From: Treponema denticola
Lineage (GTDB): Bacteria > Spirochaetota > Spirochaetia > Treponematales > Treponemataceae
DNA length: 64,000 bases
Direction of reading: 5' to 3'
NCBI RefSeq assembly: GCF_024400535.1
Contig: NZ_CP038800.1
Coordinates: forward strand, 310,001-374,000
In this document: piece by piece, positions 18,871 through 27,158 of the stretch
Layout: every line of letters starts with the position of its first letter
Numbering within the stretch: position 1 is the first letter of the stretch
Notes under the pieces: model-generated
Databases searched by the model: none
The model's input: only the letters and a program-made list of their open reading frames with translations
What the model was told of the DNA's origin: nothing
Translations under genes and position numbers: made by a program

Positions 18871-19644
18871 TTATTCGGGCAGCCGGAAGAGCTTACAGCT
18901 GTTTTTCCAAAGTTGATCGGCAAGTTCTTCAATATCTTTACCCAGCATTTCCGCCATAAACTTCACGGTTTCGATGGTGTTGGCCGGCATATTTCTTTGG
19001 CCGCGATATACCGATGGGGGCATAAAAGGGCTTTCGGATTCGACTACGATACGGTCAAGGGGAAGGGCTAAAACCGTATCATGCAAATTTCTTGCATTGC
19101 GGTAAGTCAAATTTCCTGCAAAGGAGAAGTACAGAGGAAGCTTTAAGGCTTCTTTTGCATAAATATCGTCTTCTGAATAGCAATGTAAAACGCCTCCTTC
19201 TTTGGGAATCCTTTCCTTTAAGATATCAAGAAGATCTTTTCCGGCTTCTCTATTGTGAATAATTACCGGAAAACCTGCCTTTGAGGCAATGTCAAGCTGG
19301 GCTATAAAAAGCTCAATCTGGGAGCGTTTGTCTCCGTATTTTTTGCAATAATCAAGGCCTATTTCTCCTACAGCCACTACATTGGGTAATTTTAAGCTTT
19401 CTTCTATTGTTTTTTGCCAGTCTTTTCCGGGAGATGTAACTTCAGACGGAGATACACCTACGGCATGGTATACCGCCGGTGAAAACCTAAGAGTTTCATA
19501 CACCTTGGAAAAGTCGTGTAAACTGTTACATATACTTACTATTCTCGTTACAGAGCCTTGGCGGGCTTCCTGCACAACGCGTAATTGCTCAATCGGATCG
19601 GAATAGATCAACCCGACATGAGCATGAGTATCAAAAATCTGCAT
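18871..19644 (-). CDS. tatD: TatD family metal-dependent hydrolase (DNase)
   Basis: 257-residue TIM-barrel hydrolase of the TatD family, a metal-dependent 3'-5' exonuclease group. Metal-binding segments: FDTHAHVG at the N terminus, VGEIGLDYCKKYG, PVIIHNREAGKDLL, GGVLHCYSED and VVESESPFMPP. The last is usually ETDSP in the family, here ESESP, a conservative change at a metal-site Asp. It is cotranscribed with dus. A GGAAG ribosome site lies before ATG 19644. Confidence 0.88.
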   Translation of the reverse strand: MQIFDTHAHVGLIYSDPIEQLRVVQEARQGSVTRIVSICNSLHDFSKVYETLRFSPAVYHAVGVSPSEVTSPGKDWQKTIEESLKLPNVVAVGEIGLDYCKKYGDKRSQIELFIAQLDIASKAGFPVIIHNREAGKDLLDILKERIPKEGGVLHCYSEDDIYAKEALKLPLYFSFAGNLTYRNARNLHDTVLALPLDRIVVESESPFMPPSVYRGQRNMPANTIETVKFMAEMLGKDIEELADQLWKNSCKLFRLPE

Positions 19645-19822
19645 ATTATTCTTCCATGTAAAATTGATATAATAAATTTTTACCTATTAATTAAGGTAAT
19701 ATTACCGTCCTGTACAGGATAGCATAGAAATGCTTAATCGTCAACTTAAATTTTAAAAATATCTTGCTTTTTTGATGATTTCAGTATATGATTATTGTAT
19801 AAGTATATTTTTGGAGGTATAT

Positions 19823-20524
19823 ATGTATAATGAATGTTTAGATCCTTTGTGTATTGCAGCCCTTGCTTTGTTTTTAGTTATTTCGATTATTCATTTAATC
19901 AAGTGCTTTCAGCAAAGACAAAAATGGGCTGATATGACAAAATTTATGCTGATGCCGGCCCTTCTTTTATTCTTTTTGGCCTTCAGCTTTGTAAGTATTA
20001 AAACATTTTCAATATTGAATGTTTTAATAATAATTGCTTTGGTTTTCAGTTTTTTGGGAGATGCAATACTTCTTTTTGATAGAGAAAAACAGAATTTTGC
20101 TCTTGGTATCTTATTTTTTGCAATTACACAAATATCTTATATAGTTTTTGCAATACTCGGTGCTAAGGTTGAATACATTCCCATTATCCCCGGAATCATA
20201 GCGGCAGTGATCTTTTTAGCGGCAATTGTTTATATTATAATGAGAACAAAAAAACACTTAAAAGGGCTTAAACCTATTGTAATAACTTATGGGCTTATAA
20301 TCTCATCAATGAGCTGGCTATTTATAGTTTTTGCCTTTGCAAATCCGTCCTTAGGGCTTATATTGGCTGCTATAGGAAGTGTTTTGTTTCTTATATCGGA
20401 TACTATGGTTTCAGCCAAATACTTTTTCGGCGGCAAGGCCGGAATGCGCTTTCTTATTATGAAAACCTATATTCTTGCCCAACTTTTAATCGTATTAGGA
20501 GCTATAGGAATTATAGGAGCCTAA
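19823..20524 (+). CDS. YhhN family membrane protein (lysoplasmalogenase-like)
   Basis: 233 residues with about eight transmembrane helices and almost no soluble loops. The motif pattern FLGDAILLFD ... FAITQISYIVF ... GSVLFLISDTMVSAKYF is that of the YhhN/TMEM86 family, whose characterised members cleave the vinyl-ether bond of lysoplasmalogens. The conserved Asp residues in GDAILL and ISDTMV are present. Treponemes contain plasmalogens, which fits. TTGGAGG lies before ATG 19823; the longer frame from 19772 has no ribosome site. A terminator follows. Confidence 0.82.
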   Translation: MYNECLDPLCIAALALFLVISIIHLIKCFQQRQKWADMTKFMLMPALLLFFLAFSFVSIKTFSILNVLIIIALVFSFLGDAILLFDREKQNFALGILFFAITQISYIVFAILGAKVEYIPIIPGIIAAVIFLAAIVYIIMRTKKHLKGLKPIVITYGLIISSMSWLFIVFAFANPSLGLILAAIGSVLFLISDTMVSAKYFFGGKAGMRFLIMKTYILAQLLIVLGAIGIIGA

Positions 20525-20558
20525 GGGCTTAGTAAGAGCCTTTAGTAATTCAAACCAG

Positions 20559-20599
20559 TAAGCGGAAGCGGGTATTTATCTGCTGCCGCTTATTTTTTT
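20559..20599 (+). terminator. terminator after the YhhN gene
   Basis: TAAGCGG at 20559-20565 pairs with CCGCTTA at 20586-20592, with further pairing inside (AGCGG with CTGCT), followed by a run of seven T. Confidence 0.8.
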
Positions 20600-21200
20600 G
20601 CAATGACAACAATTAGTCTGTTTTTAAAAAAAATTGGTATTGCTATTTGTAAGAATATATGGCATAATTCTATTTTAGAAAAATGCGGAAAGACGCAAAA
20701 ATCTAAAATGAGGTAAGATGCTTATGAAAATAGCTGAAATAATCCCTACCGCCTGCTTGACAAAATCTTTATTTTAGCTTAATGTCTTTTTACTGAATTT
20801 TAAAACTTATGGGAGGTGCTCTATGATTACAGTATTATTTTTAACAAGCGGCAAAGACCTTACTCCCGGAAGTTCTTTATAGACCGCATTTTATCAAATC
20901 AATTTTATTTATAAGATTCTCACCTTAAATTCACTTGCTTGATTTTTATCTGTGCTCAAGTTTGAAGATTTTTAAATCCGAATTTTTTGTGATGTATATC
21001 CCGGGAGAAAATAATTCTCTATTGAAAGGAAGGCTTATTTTAGACAATGCTGACGGCATTGTCTAAAAACGCTGCGAGTTTGCCTTACGGCAAACATCGC
21101 TTTATCGTATGCACTTTTTCATTTCATTGCAAAAGTGCGGAAATTCATCAATCCTCGATTGTTTATACAATCTGCGGTTGATGAACTTAAAGGAAACATT
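20600..21200. other. 601-bp region without an intact gene: short remnant ORFs and hairpins
   Basis: No frame of normal gene length. Two tiny + frames have good ribosome sites: 20724-20777 (MKIAEIIPTACLTKSLF) and 20823-20882 (MITVLFLTSGKDLTPGSSL, preceded by GGGAGG). They look like truncated 5' ends of genes. The first resembles the beginning of a radical-SAM (SPL-like) gene, a weak impression only. From 21035 the region carries hairpins of the dispersed element listed separately and leads into rsgA. Confidence 0.5.
21035..21190 (+). repeat. dispersed multi-hairpin element, copy 1 (upstream of rsgA)
   Basis: Four stem-loops in a row. (0) TTTTAGACAATGC/GGCATTGTCTAAAA at about 21035-21066. (1) The conserved core CGAGTTTGCC ... 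GGCAAACATCG at 21075-21099. (2) GCACTTTTT/CAAAAGTGC from 21111. (3) A bipartite hairpin with outer arms TTCATCAA/TTGATGAA and inner arms GATTGT/ACAATC around TTAT, ending about 21185. Copies 2 (58.2 kb) and 3 (42.3 kb, minus strand) share the core sequence and the order of hairpins, and each ends just upstream of a ribosome site in the same orientation. Confidence 0.7.
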
Positions 21201-22295
21201 ATGGAAACAATTTTAAATTTCGGCTTTGAAGATTTTTTTAAAGGTAAAAAGATCGAAAAAGAGGTTGGGCGTATTATTTTTTTTGGCGGAAATACTTATA
21301 AAATAATATGTAAAGATGGCGAAAAAGAAGCCCGCTTAAAAGGCTCTTTTAAAAAAGAATGCGAGGTATCCGGTTCTTATCCTTCGGTAGGAGATTGGAT
21401 AGGCTTTGAGTCTCAAGAAAATTCTTCGATTGCACTTATAGATTTTTTATATGAGCGCAAAAATAAGATTTCGCGAACGGATCCTAGGTCAGGTATTGAG
21501 CTTGAACAAATTATTGCGGCCAATATTGATACGGCTTTTATATGTATGTCCTTAAATAAGGATTTTAATTTAAACCGTTTGGCTAGATATGTTTTTGCCC
21601 TGCAAAATATTGAAACCGTTTTGCTTTTAACTAAGGCGGACTTATCCGAGACAAGGGAGGATGCTGAAAATTTGATAAAAAAGATTTATCCTCATTTAAA
21701 AGTCTATTGCATAAGTATTTTTGAACCTGAAAGTTTAAAAAATATAAAGCATTACTTTAAAAAGGGAAAGACTTCGGTATTGATAGGTTCTTCCGGTGTC
21801 GGAAAGTCAAGCCTCATAAACAGCCTGACGGGGAAAGAAATTTTACGCACAAGCGACATAAATAAAAAAATAGATAAGGGAGTTCATACTACAACGAACC
21901 GGCAGATAATTTCTTTAGGAGAAGATGCGGGGGTTATAATGGACACTCCCGGAATGAAGGTTCTGGGTATCTGGGATTCGGACAGCGGGGAAAATTCTTT
22001 TGCCGATATTACCGAGCTAAAATCCAAGTGTCTTTTTAGCGATTGTACACATACATGCGAAAAGGGCTGTGCCGTTTTGGAGGCTCTTAAAACGGGCTTA
22101 CTGGATAAAAACAGGTATGAACTTTACCTGCAATTATTAAAGGAGGATAGAAAAAAAATAAGACGGGAAAAACGGCAGGAAAAATTCTTAATAAAGAAGG
22201 AAGAAAAGTCCAAGTCGGCAAAAAGGCGCTTTAAAGAAAAGGAAAACATAAAACAAACCTTTAAAAAAGATTTGGATGAACTGCTTTATGAATAA
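21201..22295 (+). CDS. rsgA: ribosome small-subunit-dependent GTPase A
   Basis: 364-residue circularly permuted GTPase that helps late 30S ribosome maturation. N-terminal OB-like domain (GRIIFFGGNTYKIIC ... YPSVGDWIGF), then G4 LLLTKADL, G1 IGSSGVGKSSLINSL, G3 VIMDTPGMK and a zinc-binding C-terminal region with CLFSDCTHTCEKGC. A Lys/Arg-rich tail follows. The frame is open from 21135, but AAAGGAAACATT before ATG 21201 and the family N terminus favour the shorter start. The upstream hairpin element forms most of its leader. Confidence 0.95.
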   Translation: METILNFGFEDFFKGKKIEKEVGRIIFFGGNTYKIICKDGEKEARLKGSFKKECEVSGSYPSVGDWIGFESQENSSIALIDFLYERKNKISRTDPRSGIELEQIIAANIDTAFICMSLNKDFNLNRLARYVFALQNIETVLLLTKADLSETREDAENLIKKIYPHLKVYCISIFEPESLKNIKHYFKKGKTSVLIGSSGVGKSSLINSLTGKEILRTSDINKKIDKGVHTTTNRQIISLGEDAGVIMDTPGMKVLGIWDSDSGENSFADITELKSKCLFSDCTHTCEKGCAVLEALKTGLLDKNRYELYLQLLKEDRKKIRREKRQEKFLIKKEEKSKSAKRRFKEKENIKQTFKKDLDELLYE

Positions 22296-22380
22296 GTTTT
22301 TTTGATTTCTTTTCTTGTTTTTTTTAATAAGCACTTTTCTTTTATCTAAAATATGCTATAATGCTCTTAGGTGGTATGCA

Positions 22381-23349
22381 TGATTACTGATAAACAGAAA
22401 ATAGAAGCTTTAAGTAATACTCCCCTTTTTGCAGGATGGGATGAAATCTACTTAAAAGACATAGCCGATAAGGCAGGGGTAGACAGCTATCAAAAAGGGG
22501 ATATTATTTTTAGGCAGAATACAAAAGGAGACCGCTTTTATATTATTGTAGAAGGAAATGTTATAATTTTATCTCCTGAAGATGAATCCGTTTTAGCCAG
22601 AATTTGTAAGCGGTGAAATGTTCGGTGAAACGGCTATGCTTACCCAAGATGAGCAAAAGGCCATAGCCTCTGCTAATGAAAATTCTATTATTCTTTCTTT
22701 TCCCAAAGACGGAGTTCCTATGGAAGAGGTTTTTAAAAACAATCCGGTAACTTATGCTCAACTTTTAAAGTCCTACTTGGTAATGGTTTCAAGAAGAACT
22801 AGAAAGGCTAACTCTTTAATAAAAGAAAATTCTCCTATTATGAAAGAATTACAAAAGCAGGTTTATGGGGACAAGCTGACAGGACTTTTTAACAAAGCCT
22901 ATCTTGAAGAAAACATTGCGGACTTTATGAAAAGCTCTTTTTCTCTTATTATGATGAAGCCCGATAACTTTAAGGCTATTAATGACACATACGGCCACGA
23001 AAAGGGCGATGCCTGTCTTACCTTTATAGGTAATCACCTGAGCCATTTTTTAGATACGGATTCGGTTTTAATCCGTTATCAGGGAAACGAATTTGCCGTT
23101 TTAACGCCTGAGTTAGAGCGGGATGGGGCTGCAAGTTTAGCCGAAAAGATAAAGGCAGAGCTTGAAAACTTAGATATTTCTCCGGTCTTAAACAGTCCTT
23201 TTAAGTTGAGCATGAGTTTAGGCATTTTATTATATCCGGATACAAAGATTGAAAAGACGGAATTTATCAAACAATGTGCCGAAATGCCTCTTATCGGACG
23301 AGCCCGCGGAGGCTCTCAGATTCTCTTTGAGGAGGACATAAATGAATAG
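22381..23349 (+). pseudogene. cyclic-nucleotide-binding + GGDEF-like protein, split by a one-base frameshift
   Basis: The first frame (22381-22616) encodes most of a cNMP-binding jelly roll (FAGWDEIYLKDIADKAG ... KGDRFYIIVEGNV) and then stops. The second (22618-23349) resumes with MFGETAML and continues into a GGDEF-type domain. Dropping one C of the CC at 22597-22598 joins them as VLAEFVSGEMFGETAML, exactly the expected jelly-roll sequence. The GGDEF motif itself is degenerate (RYQGNEFAVL) and the metal-site Asp region is MMKPDNF, so it is probably not a cyclase. The next gene overlaps by 8 bases and has the same architecture. Assembly error is possible. Confidence 0.75.
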
Positions 23350-24310
23350 CTCAAAACAAAAATGGCTTGAAATTTTACAGAAGGCACGGCTCTTTGAACA
23401 TCTTTCCATAGAAGAAATTAAAGTCTTAGCTGAAGCAATGTTTTATGCCGAATTTGAAGCGGGCCAAGCTTTAGTCTATGAAGGTGAGTCGGGTAATGAG
23501 CTTTTTATCATCGTAAAAGGAGTAATTTCCGTTTCTGTAAAATCGGAAGGAAAAGAAATAGAGCTTGTCCGTCTGGGTGCCGGAGACTTTTTCGGTGAAA
23601 TGGCAATGCTGGAACAAGAACACCGCTCGGCAACATGCCAGGCCGTTGAACCTGTCTCTTGCCTCGTTTTAAAATCTCAAGATTTTTCTTCCCTTATTAT
23701 AGATCAGCCGAAAATAGCATCAACTGTTTTGTTCAATATGCTTAAAATCACAGGCAGCCGATTAAGTAAGACGGACGGCCTTTTATCGCAGATAATTCAA
23801 TGGGGTGATGATGCAAAAAAAAGAGCAATTACCGACGAATTTACAGGTTTATATAACCGTCGATATTTAGATGAATCATTTGAAAATCTCCTTAAACGAT
23901 GTGTCCGCCAGCATATAGGGGTTAGTTTTGCAATGGTGGATATCGACCACTTTGGGCAGCTTAACAGAGACTACGGAGCCGTCTTTTGCGACAAGGTTCT
24001 ATTAGCCATTGTCGAAGTTTTTAAACGTAATTTTGATACTGATGATATTTTAATCCGGTACGGCGGAGACGAGTTTTCGTTTATTATCAGAGGAATGTTG
24101 GAAAGAGCCGAATATCAGTGCAAAAGAGTCTGTACCGAAGTTAATGCTTTAACTTTTCAAGAGCATCCTGAATTACGGGTTTCATGTTCAATCGGACTTG
24201 CCGTATATGACGAAAAGATGACAACTCCTGAACTCTTAAAATTTTCCGATACGGCTCTTTATTCAGCTAAAGAAGGCGGCAGAAACAGGGTCTCTGTTTA
24301 TCAAAAATAA
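23342..24310 (+). CDS. diguanylate cyclase with N-terminal cyclic-nucleotide-binding domain
   Basis: 322 residues. The N-terminal cNMP-binding/Crp-like jelly roll (FEAGQALVYEGESGNELFIIVKG, FFGEMAMLEQEHRSATCQA) spans residues 20-130, followed by a linker helix and a GGDEF domain (DEFTGLYNRRYLDESFENLL, MVDIDHFGQLN, RYGGDEFSFII) from about 165 to the end. The intact GGDEF motif predicts synthesis of c-di-GMP controlled by a ligand bound to the first domain. No RxxD inhibitory site is obvious. No membrane segment, so cytoplasmic. It overlaps the frameshifted upstream gene, and the two look like a tandem duplication. Confidence 0.85.
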   Translation: MNSSKQKWLEILQKARLFEHLSIEEIKVLAEAMFYAEFEAGQALVYEGESGNELFIIVKGVISVSVKSEGKEIELVRLGAGDFFGEMAMLEQEHRSATCQAVEPVSCLVLKSQDFSSLIIDQPKIASTVLFNMLKITGSRLSKTDGLLSQIIQWGDDAKKRAITDEFTGLYNRRYLDESFENLLKRCVRQHIGVSFAMVDIDHFGQLNRDYGAVFCDKVLLAIVEVFKRNFDTDDILIRYGGDEFSFIIRGMLERAEYQCKRVCTEVNALTFQEHPELRVSCSIGLAVYDEKMTTPELLKFSDTALYSAKEGGRNRVSVYQK

Positions 24311-24425
24311 ACACGGCTTAAGATTACTATTGTTAAAATAGCCGCATCTTCCCCTATTGTAATTTTCCTTAACAAGTGATAAAGTAGGCCAAGTAAGATT
24401 TTTTTACATTCTTTTTGGAGGCAAA

Positions 24426-25682
24426 ATGAATTATCTTGAATCAAATAACCTCGCGATTATTGCTTGCCCGGGGGGAGAAGACTTTGCAAATTTAACGATT
24501 AAAAACTTAAGGCATATCTATGCCCGTAAGCTGTACCAGCAAAGCGAAAAGTTAGCAAAAAGGTACAATACCTCCGCTGAGGATATGATTCAAAAGTTTA
24601 ACTTTTATAATGACATATTTTCAAATAGGATGTCCGTAAACAAGGATATAAATCAAATACATGTGCCCAAATTCAAAGTGGATACCCGCTTTACATACTT
24701 TATGAACGGCGAGTTTAAAACCGAACTTCTTGAGACAGTACGGGGAAAAGATGTTTATATTTTTCAGGATGTTGAAAACAAGCAGGAAATTACAATTAAT
24801 GAGGGAAAAAACAAGGAGGTCTTTTCGGTAAACGATCACCTTATGTCCCTCATCGTAACCATAGATGCTGTCCGCCATGCCGGCGCAGGAAGAATATCCT
24901 TAGTTCTTCCGGTTTATCCCTACAGCCGCCAGCATAAAAAGAAGGGAAGAGAAGGCTTGACTGCCAGCTTACTCGGACATATTTATGAAGACCTTGATGT
25001 AGAACAGATTATTACCCTTGATATCCACTCCAGAGAGATTGAAAATTCTTTCCATTCTGCACGCTTACAAAATCTTCATGCAAGTTACCAAATTATTAGG
25101 GAGCTTACAAGAATACTCGATTTAAGTGCCGACTCGAAAGAAGAATTTGTAGTTGTTTCTCCTGACTCAGGAGCTGTAGACCGAAATAAATTCTATTCAT
25201 CGGGTTTACAAAAACCTCTTGCAATGATTTATAAAGAAAGAGATTATTCCGTTGTTACCCAAAATGCAAAGCAGTCGAATATCATAAGCATTAAGCTTTT
25301 GGGTGATGTAGAAGGAAAAAATGCCTTCCTCGCAGACGATATGCTGGGAACGGGCGGTACTCTTTTAAAGGCTATGGAATTTTTGAAGAGCAAGGGAGCA
25401 AAAAAAGTTATAGCTGCTGTAAGTCTTCCTTTCTTTACTGGAGATGCCATTCAGCAATTTGACGAAGCTTATTCTAAGGGCCTTTTTTATAGGGTTATAG
25501 GAACTAATGCGGTTTATCATACCCAGTTAAAACAAAAAGAATGGTATATTGAAACCGATGTATCGGGGCTCTTTGCTCAAGTTATCATGCGTCTTCATGA
25601 AAACCTCTCTCTTTCGAGTCTTCTTGACAACAGAGATATAATTGAAAAGCTGCTAAAAAACGCCTCAACTCAAAAAAAATGA
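24426..25682 (+). CDS. prs: ribose-phosphate pyrophosphokinase
   Basis: 418 residues, longer than the usual 310-320 because of an extended N-terminal region and inserts. It makes PRPP from ribose 5-phosphate and ATP for nucleotide and amino-acid synthesis. The ATP/ribose site shows VYPYSRQHKKKGREGLTA and DIHSREIENSF, and the PRPP loop is ADDMLGTGGTLLKAM. VVSPDSGAVDRNKFYS matches the conserved flavin-like loop. The long form is recalled as typical of treponemes and some other bacteria. TTTGGAGG lies before ATG 24426. Confidence 0.9.
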   Translation: MNYLESNNLAIIACPGGEDFANLTIKNLRHIYARKLYQQSEKLAKRYNTSAEDMIQKFNFYNDIFSNRMSVNKDINQIHVPKFKVDTRFTYFMNGEFKTELLETVRGKDVYIFQDVENKQEITINEGKNKEVFSVNDHLMSLIVTIDAVRHAGAGRISLVLPVYPYSRQHKKKGREGLTASLLGHIYEDLDVEQIITLDIHSREIENSFHSARLQNLHASYQIIRELTRILDLSADSKEEFVVVSPDSGAVDRNKFYSSGLQKPLAMIYKERDYSVVTQNAKQSNIISIKLLGDVEGKNAFLADDMLGTGGTLLKAMEFLKSKGAKKVIAAVSLPFFTGDAIQQFDEAYSKGLFYRVIGTNAVYHTQLKQKEWYIETDVSGLFAQVIMRLHENLSLSSLLDNRDIIEKLLKNASTQKK

Positions 25683-26078
25683 TTTTTTTGCTCCGTCTTT
25701 GATTATGGTATAGCCGTATTCAAAGATGGCGGTATAATTTAAATTCAGTTATAGAATGACAATGTTATTGACACTCAAATAAATTTTAGGTATAGTATTT
25801 TCATCATCCCGCTCAAGGAGGTTATTTATGAAAAACTATTCATTTAAACTCTCTGCATGACCTCAAGCTGATTTTACGGCAAGTGTTGCCTAAATTTGGT
25901 ATTCTTAATTTAAAGCACTTAAAAATTTATATCAAAAGATTTTCCGGTTTATATCTATAAGTCTTAACCTTGAATTCTAATAACCGTAAAATTGAAAAAA
26001 CTAAAAATTATTTGTAAAAGAATAAAGCCTCCGCTTGAAATCAGAGAATTTATTTTTTGCAAAAAGGAGTCTTATTGT
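25683..26078 (+). other. leader region of the methyltransferase operon with a tiny ORF
   Basis: 396 bases without a normal gene. It holds a consensus promoter (25768-25796) and, 30 bases further on, AAGGAGG followed by ATG 25828 opening a 10-codon frame, MKNYSFKLSA, ended by TGA 25858-25860. If the TGA were read, ten more codons follow to TAA. A small hairpin, GGCAA-GTG-TTGCC, lies about 20 bases after the TGA. No cobalamin riboswitch box was recognised. Confidence 0.5.
25768..25796 (+). promoter_or_regulatory. sigma-70-type promoter of the methyltransferase operon
   Basis: TTGACA (25768-25773), a 17-base spacer and TATAGT (25791-25796). It is the best match to the consensus in the region and lies 283 bases before the first methyltransferase gene. 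Confidence 0.65.
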
Positions 26079-27158
26079 ATGTATAAAGAATTTAAAGATG
26101 AAATGACGCCGAAAGAAAGGATGGAGGCTTTTGCTTCCCATAAGCCAATTGACAGACTGCCTGTTGTACCTGATATGGGGGTTACGATGGCGGGCTTTAC
26201 AGGTCATACGACGAACGATTATTATACCAGTTCCGATGTAATGGCGGAAACGGAAGTTGCTTTGTTTAACCGTTTCAGACACGAAGGTGTAGGTATTTCC
26301 ACAACGCTTCGCGGAATGGCGGAAGCGATGGGGTCCGTATTAAATTATCCTTATGACAATATAACCAATTTAAAAGAACCTATAGTAAAAACTGAAGAAG
26401 ACATAGATAAACTAAAACCGGTTAACCCGCATAAAGACGGAAAACTTCCCATTCTTTTGGAGGCACTTTGTAAAATACGCGACAAAATCGGAGACATTGC
26501 CGATATAGGAGCCTCGATGACCGCTCCGTTTACGGTTGCAGCTTCCGTACTTGGTACCGAAGTCCTCTTACGCTGGATCGTCAAAAAACCGGAAGCCTTG
26601 CACCGCCTTATGAAAATTATTACGGCGAATAACCGCGAATATATAAAAGCCTTAGGTAAATTGGGATTCGGTACCGGATTTTGCGACCCCGTTTCTTCTT
26701 CCAGCATTTTAAAATTGGAGCAGTACAGGGAATTCTCTCTTCCGTATTTTAAAGAAAATGTTCAGGATGTAATAAAATATTGCGGTTCCCATCCCACCGT
26801 GCATATCTGCGGCAAATCCCGCGAATTATGGGAAGATGTAATGGAAACAGGTATCGGGAATTTTTCGATTGATAATTGTGAAGACCTTGAAGAAGCAAAA
26901 GCCGTTATGGGACACAAGGTAATGATTACCGGAAATGTTCCGCCCGTCGATGTTATGTATCTGGGGAATGAAGAAGACATACGCAAGTCGGTTAAGGATT
27001 GCGTAAAAAAAGGCTGGGATAATACATGCGGATATATTCTTTCAACCGGCTGTCAAATTCCGAAAGGAACTAAAATTGAAAATATAGATGCCTTTATGAA
27101 ATGGGGGCGGTATTACGCTCATATGCCGATGGATAAAAACAGATTTGATGAAGATTAG
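26079..27158 (+). CDS. UroD-family corrinoid methyltransferase (MtaA/MtbA-like)
   Basis: 359 residues of the uroporphyrinogen decarboxylase fold, in the branch of zinc methyltransferases that move methyl groups to or from corrinoid proteins. The MtaA-type zinc ligands are visible as His242-x-Cys244 (VHICGK) and Cys325 (STGCQIP). The N terminus MTPKERMEAFASHKPIDRLPV is the usual family start. A longer frame from 25992 exists, but AAGGAG 9 bases before ATG 26079 sets the start. First gene of a five-gene corrinoid operon. The methylated substrate is not known. Confidence 0.85.
   Translation: MYKEFKDEMTPKERMEAFASHKPIDRLPVVPDMGVTMAGFTGHTTNDYYTSSDVMAETEVALFNRFRHEGVGISTTLRGMAEAMGSVLNYPYDNITNLKEPIVKTEEDIDKLKPVNPHKDGKLPILLEALCKIRDKIGDIADIGASMTAPFTVAASVLGTEVLLRWIVKKPEALHRLMKIITANNREYIKALGKLGFGTGFCDPVSSSSILKLEQYREFSLPYFKENVQDVIKYCGSHPTVHICGKSRELWEDVMETGIGNFSIDNCEDLEEAKAVMGHKVMITGNVPPVDVMYLGNEEDIRKSVKDCVKKGWDNTCGYILSTGCQIPKGTKIENIDAFMKWGRYYAHMPMDKNRFDED

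Noticed and set aside
20680-20760. Possible c-di-GMP-I (GEMM) riboswitch near a GACGCAAA motif at about 20690
   Set aside because: The motif GCGGAAAGACGCAAA is similar to the core, but the flanking stems and the second conserved half do not pair convincingly. A covariance search would be needed.
25858-25893. TGA at 25858 as selenocysteine in a real selenoprotein
   Set aside because: The product would be only 21 residues and the hairpin is short and at a distance that does not fit a bacterial SECIS. Kept as a low-interest finding only.
25683-26078. Cobalamin riboswitch in the methyltransferase leader
   Set aside because: No B12-box consensus was recognised in either strand of the leader.
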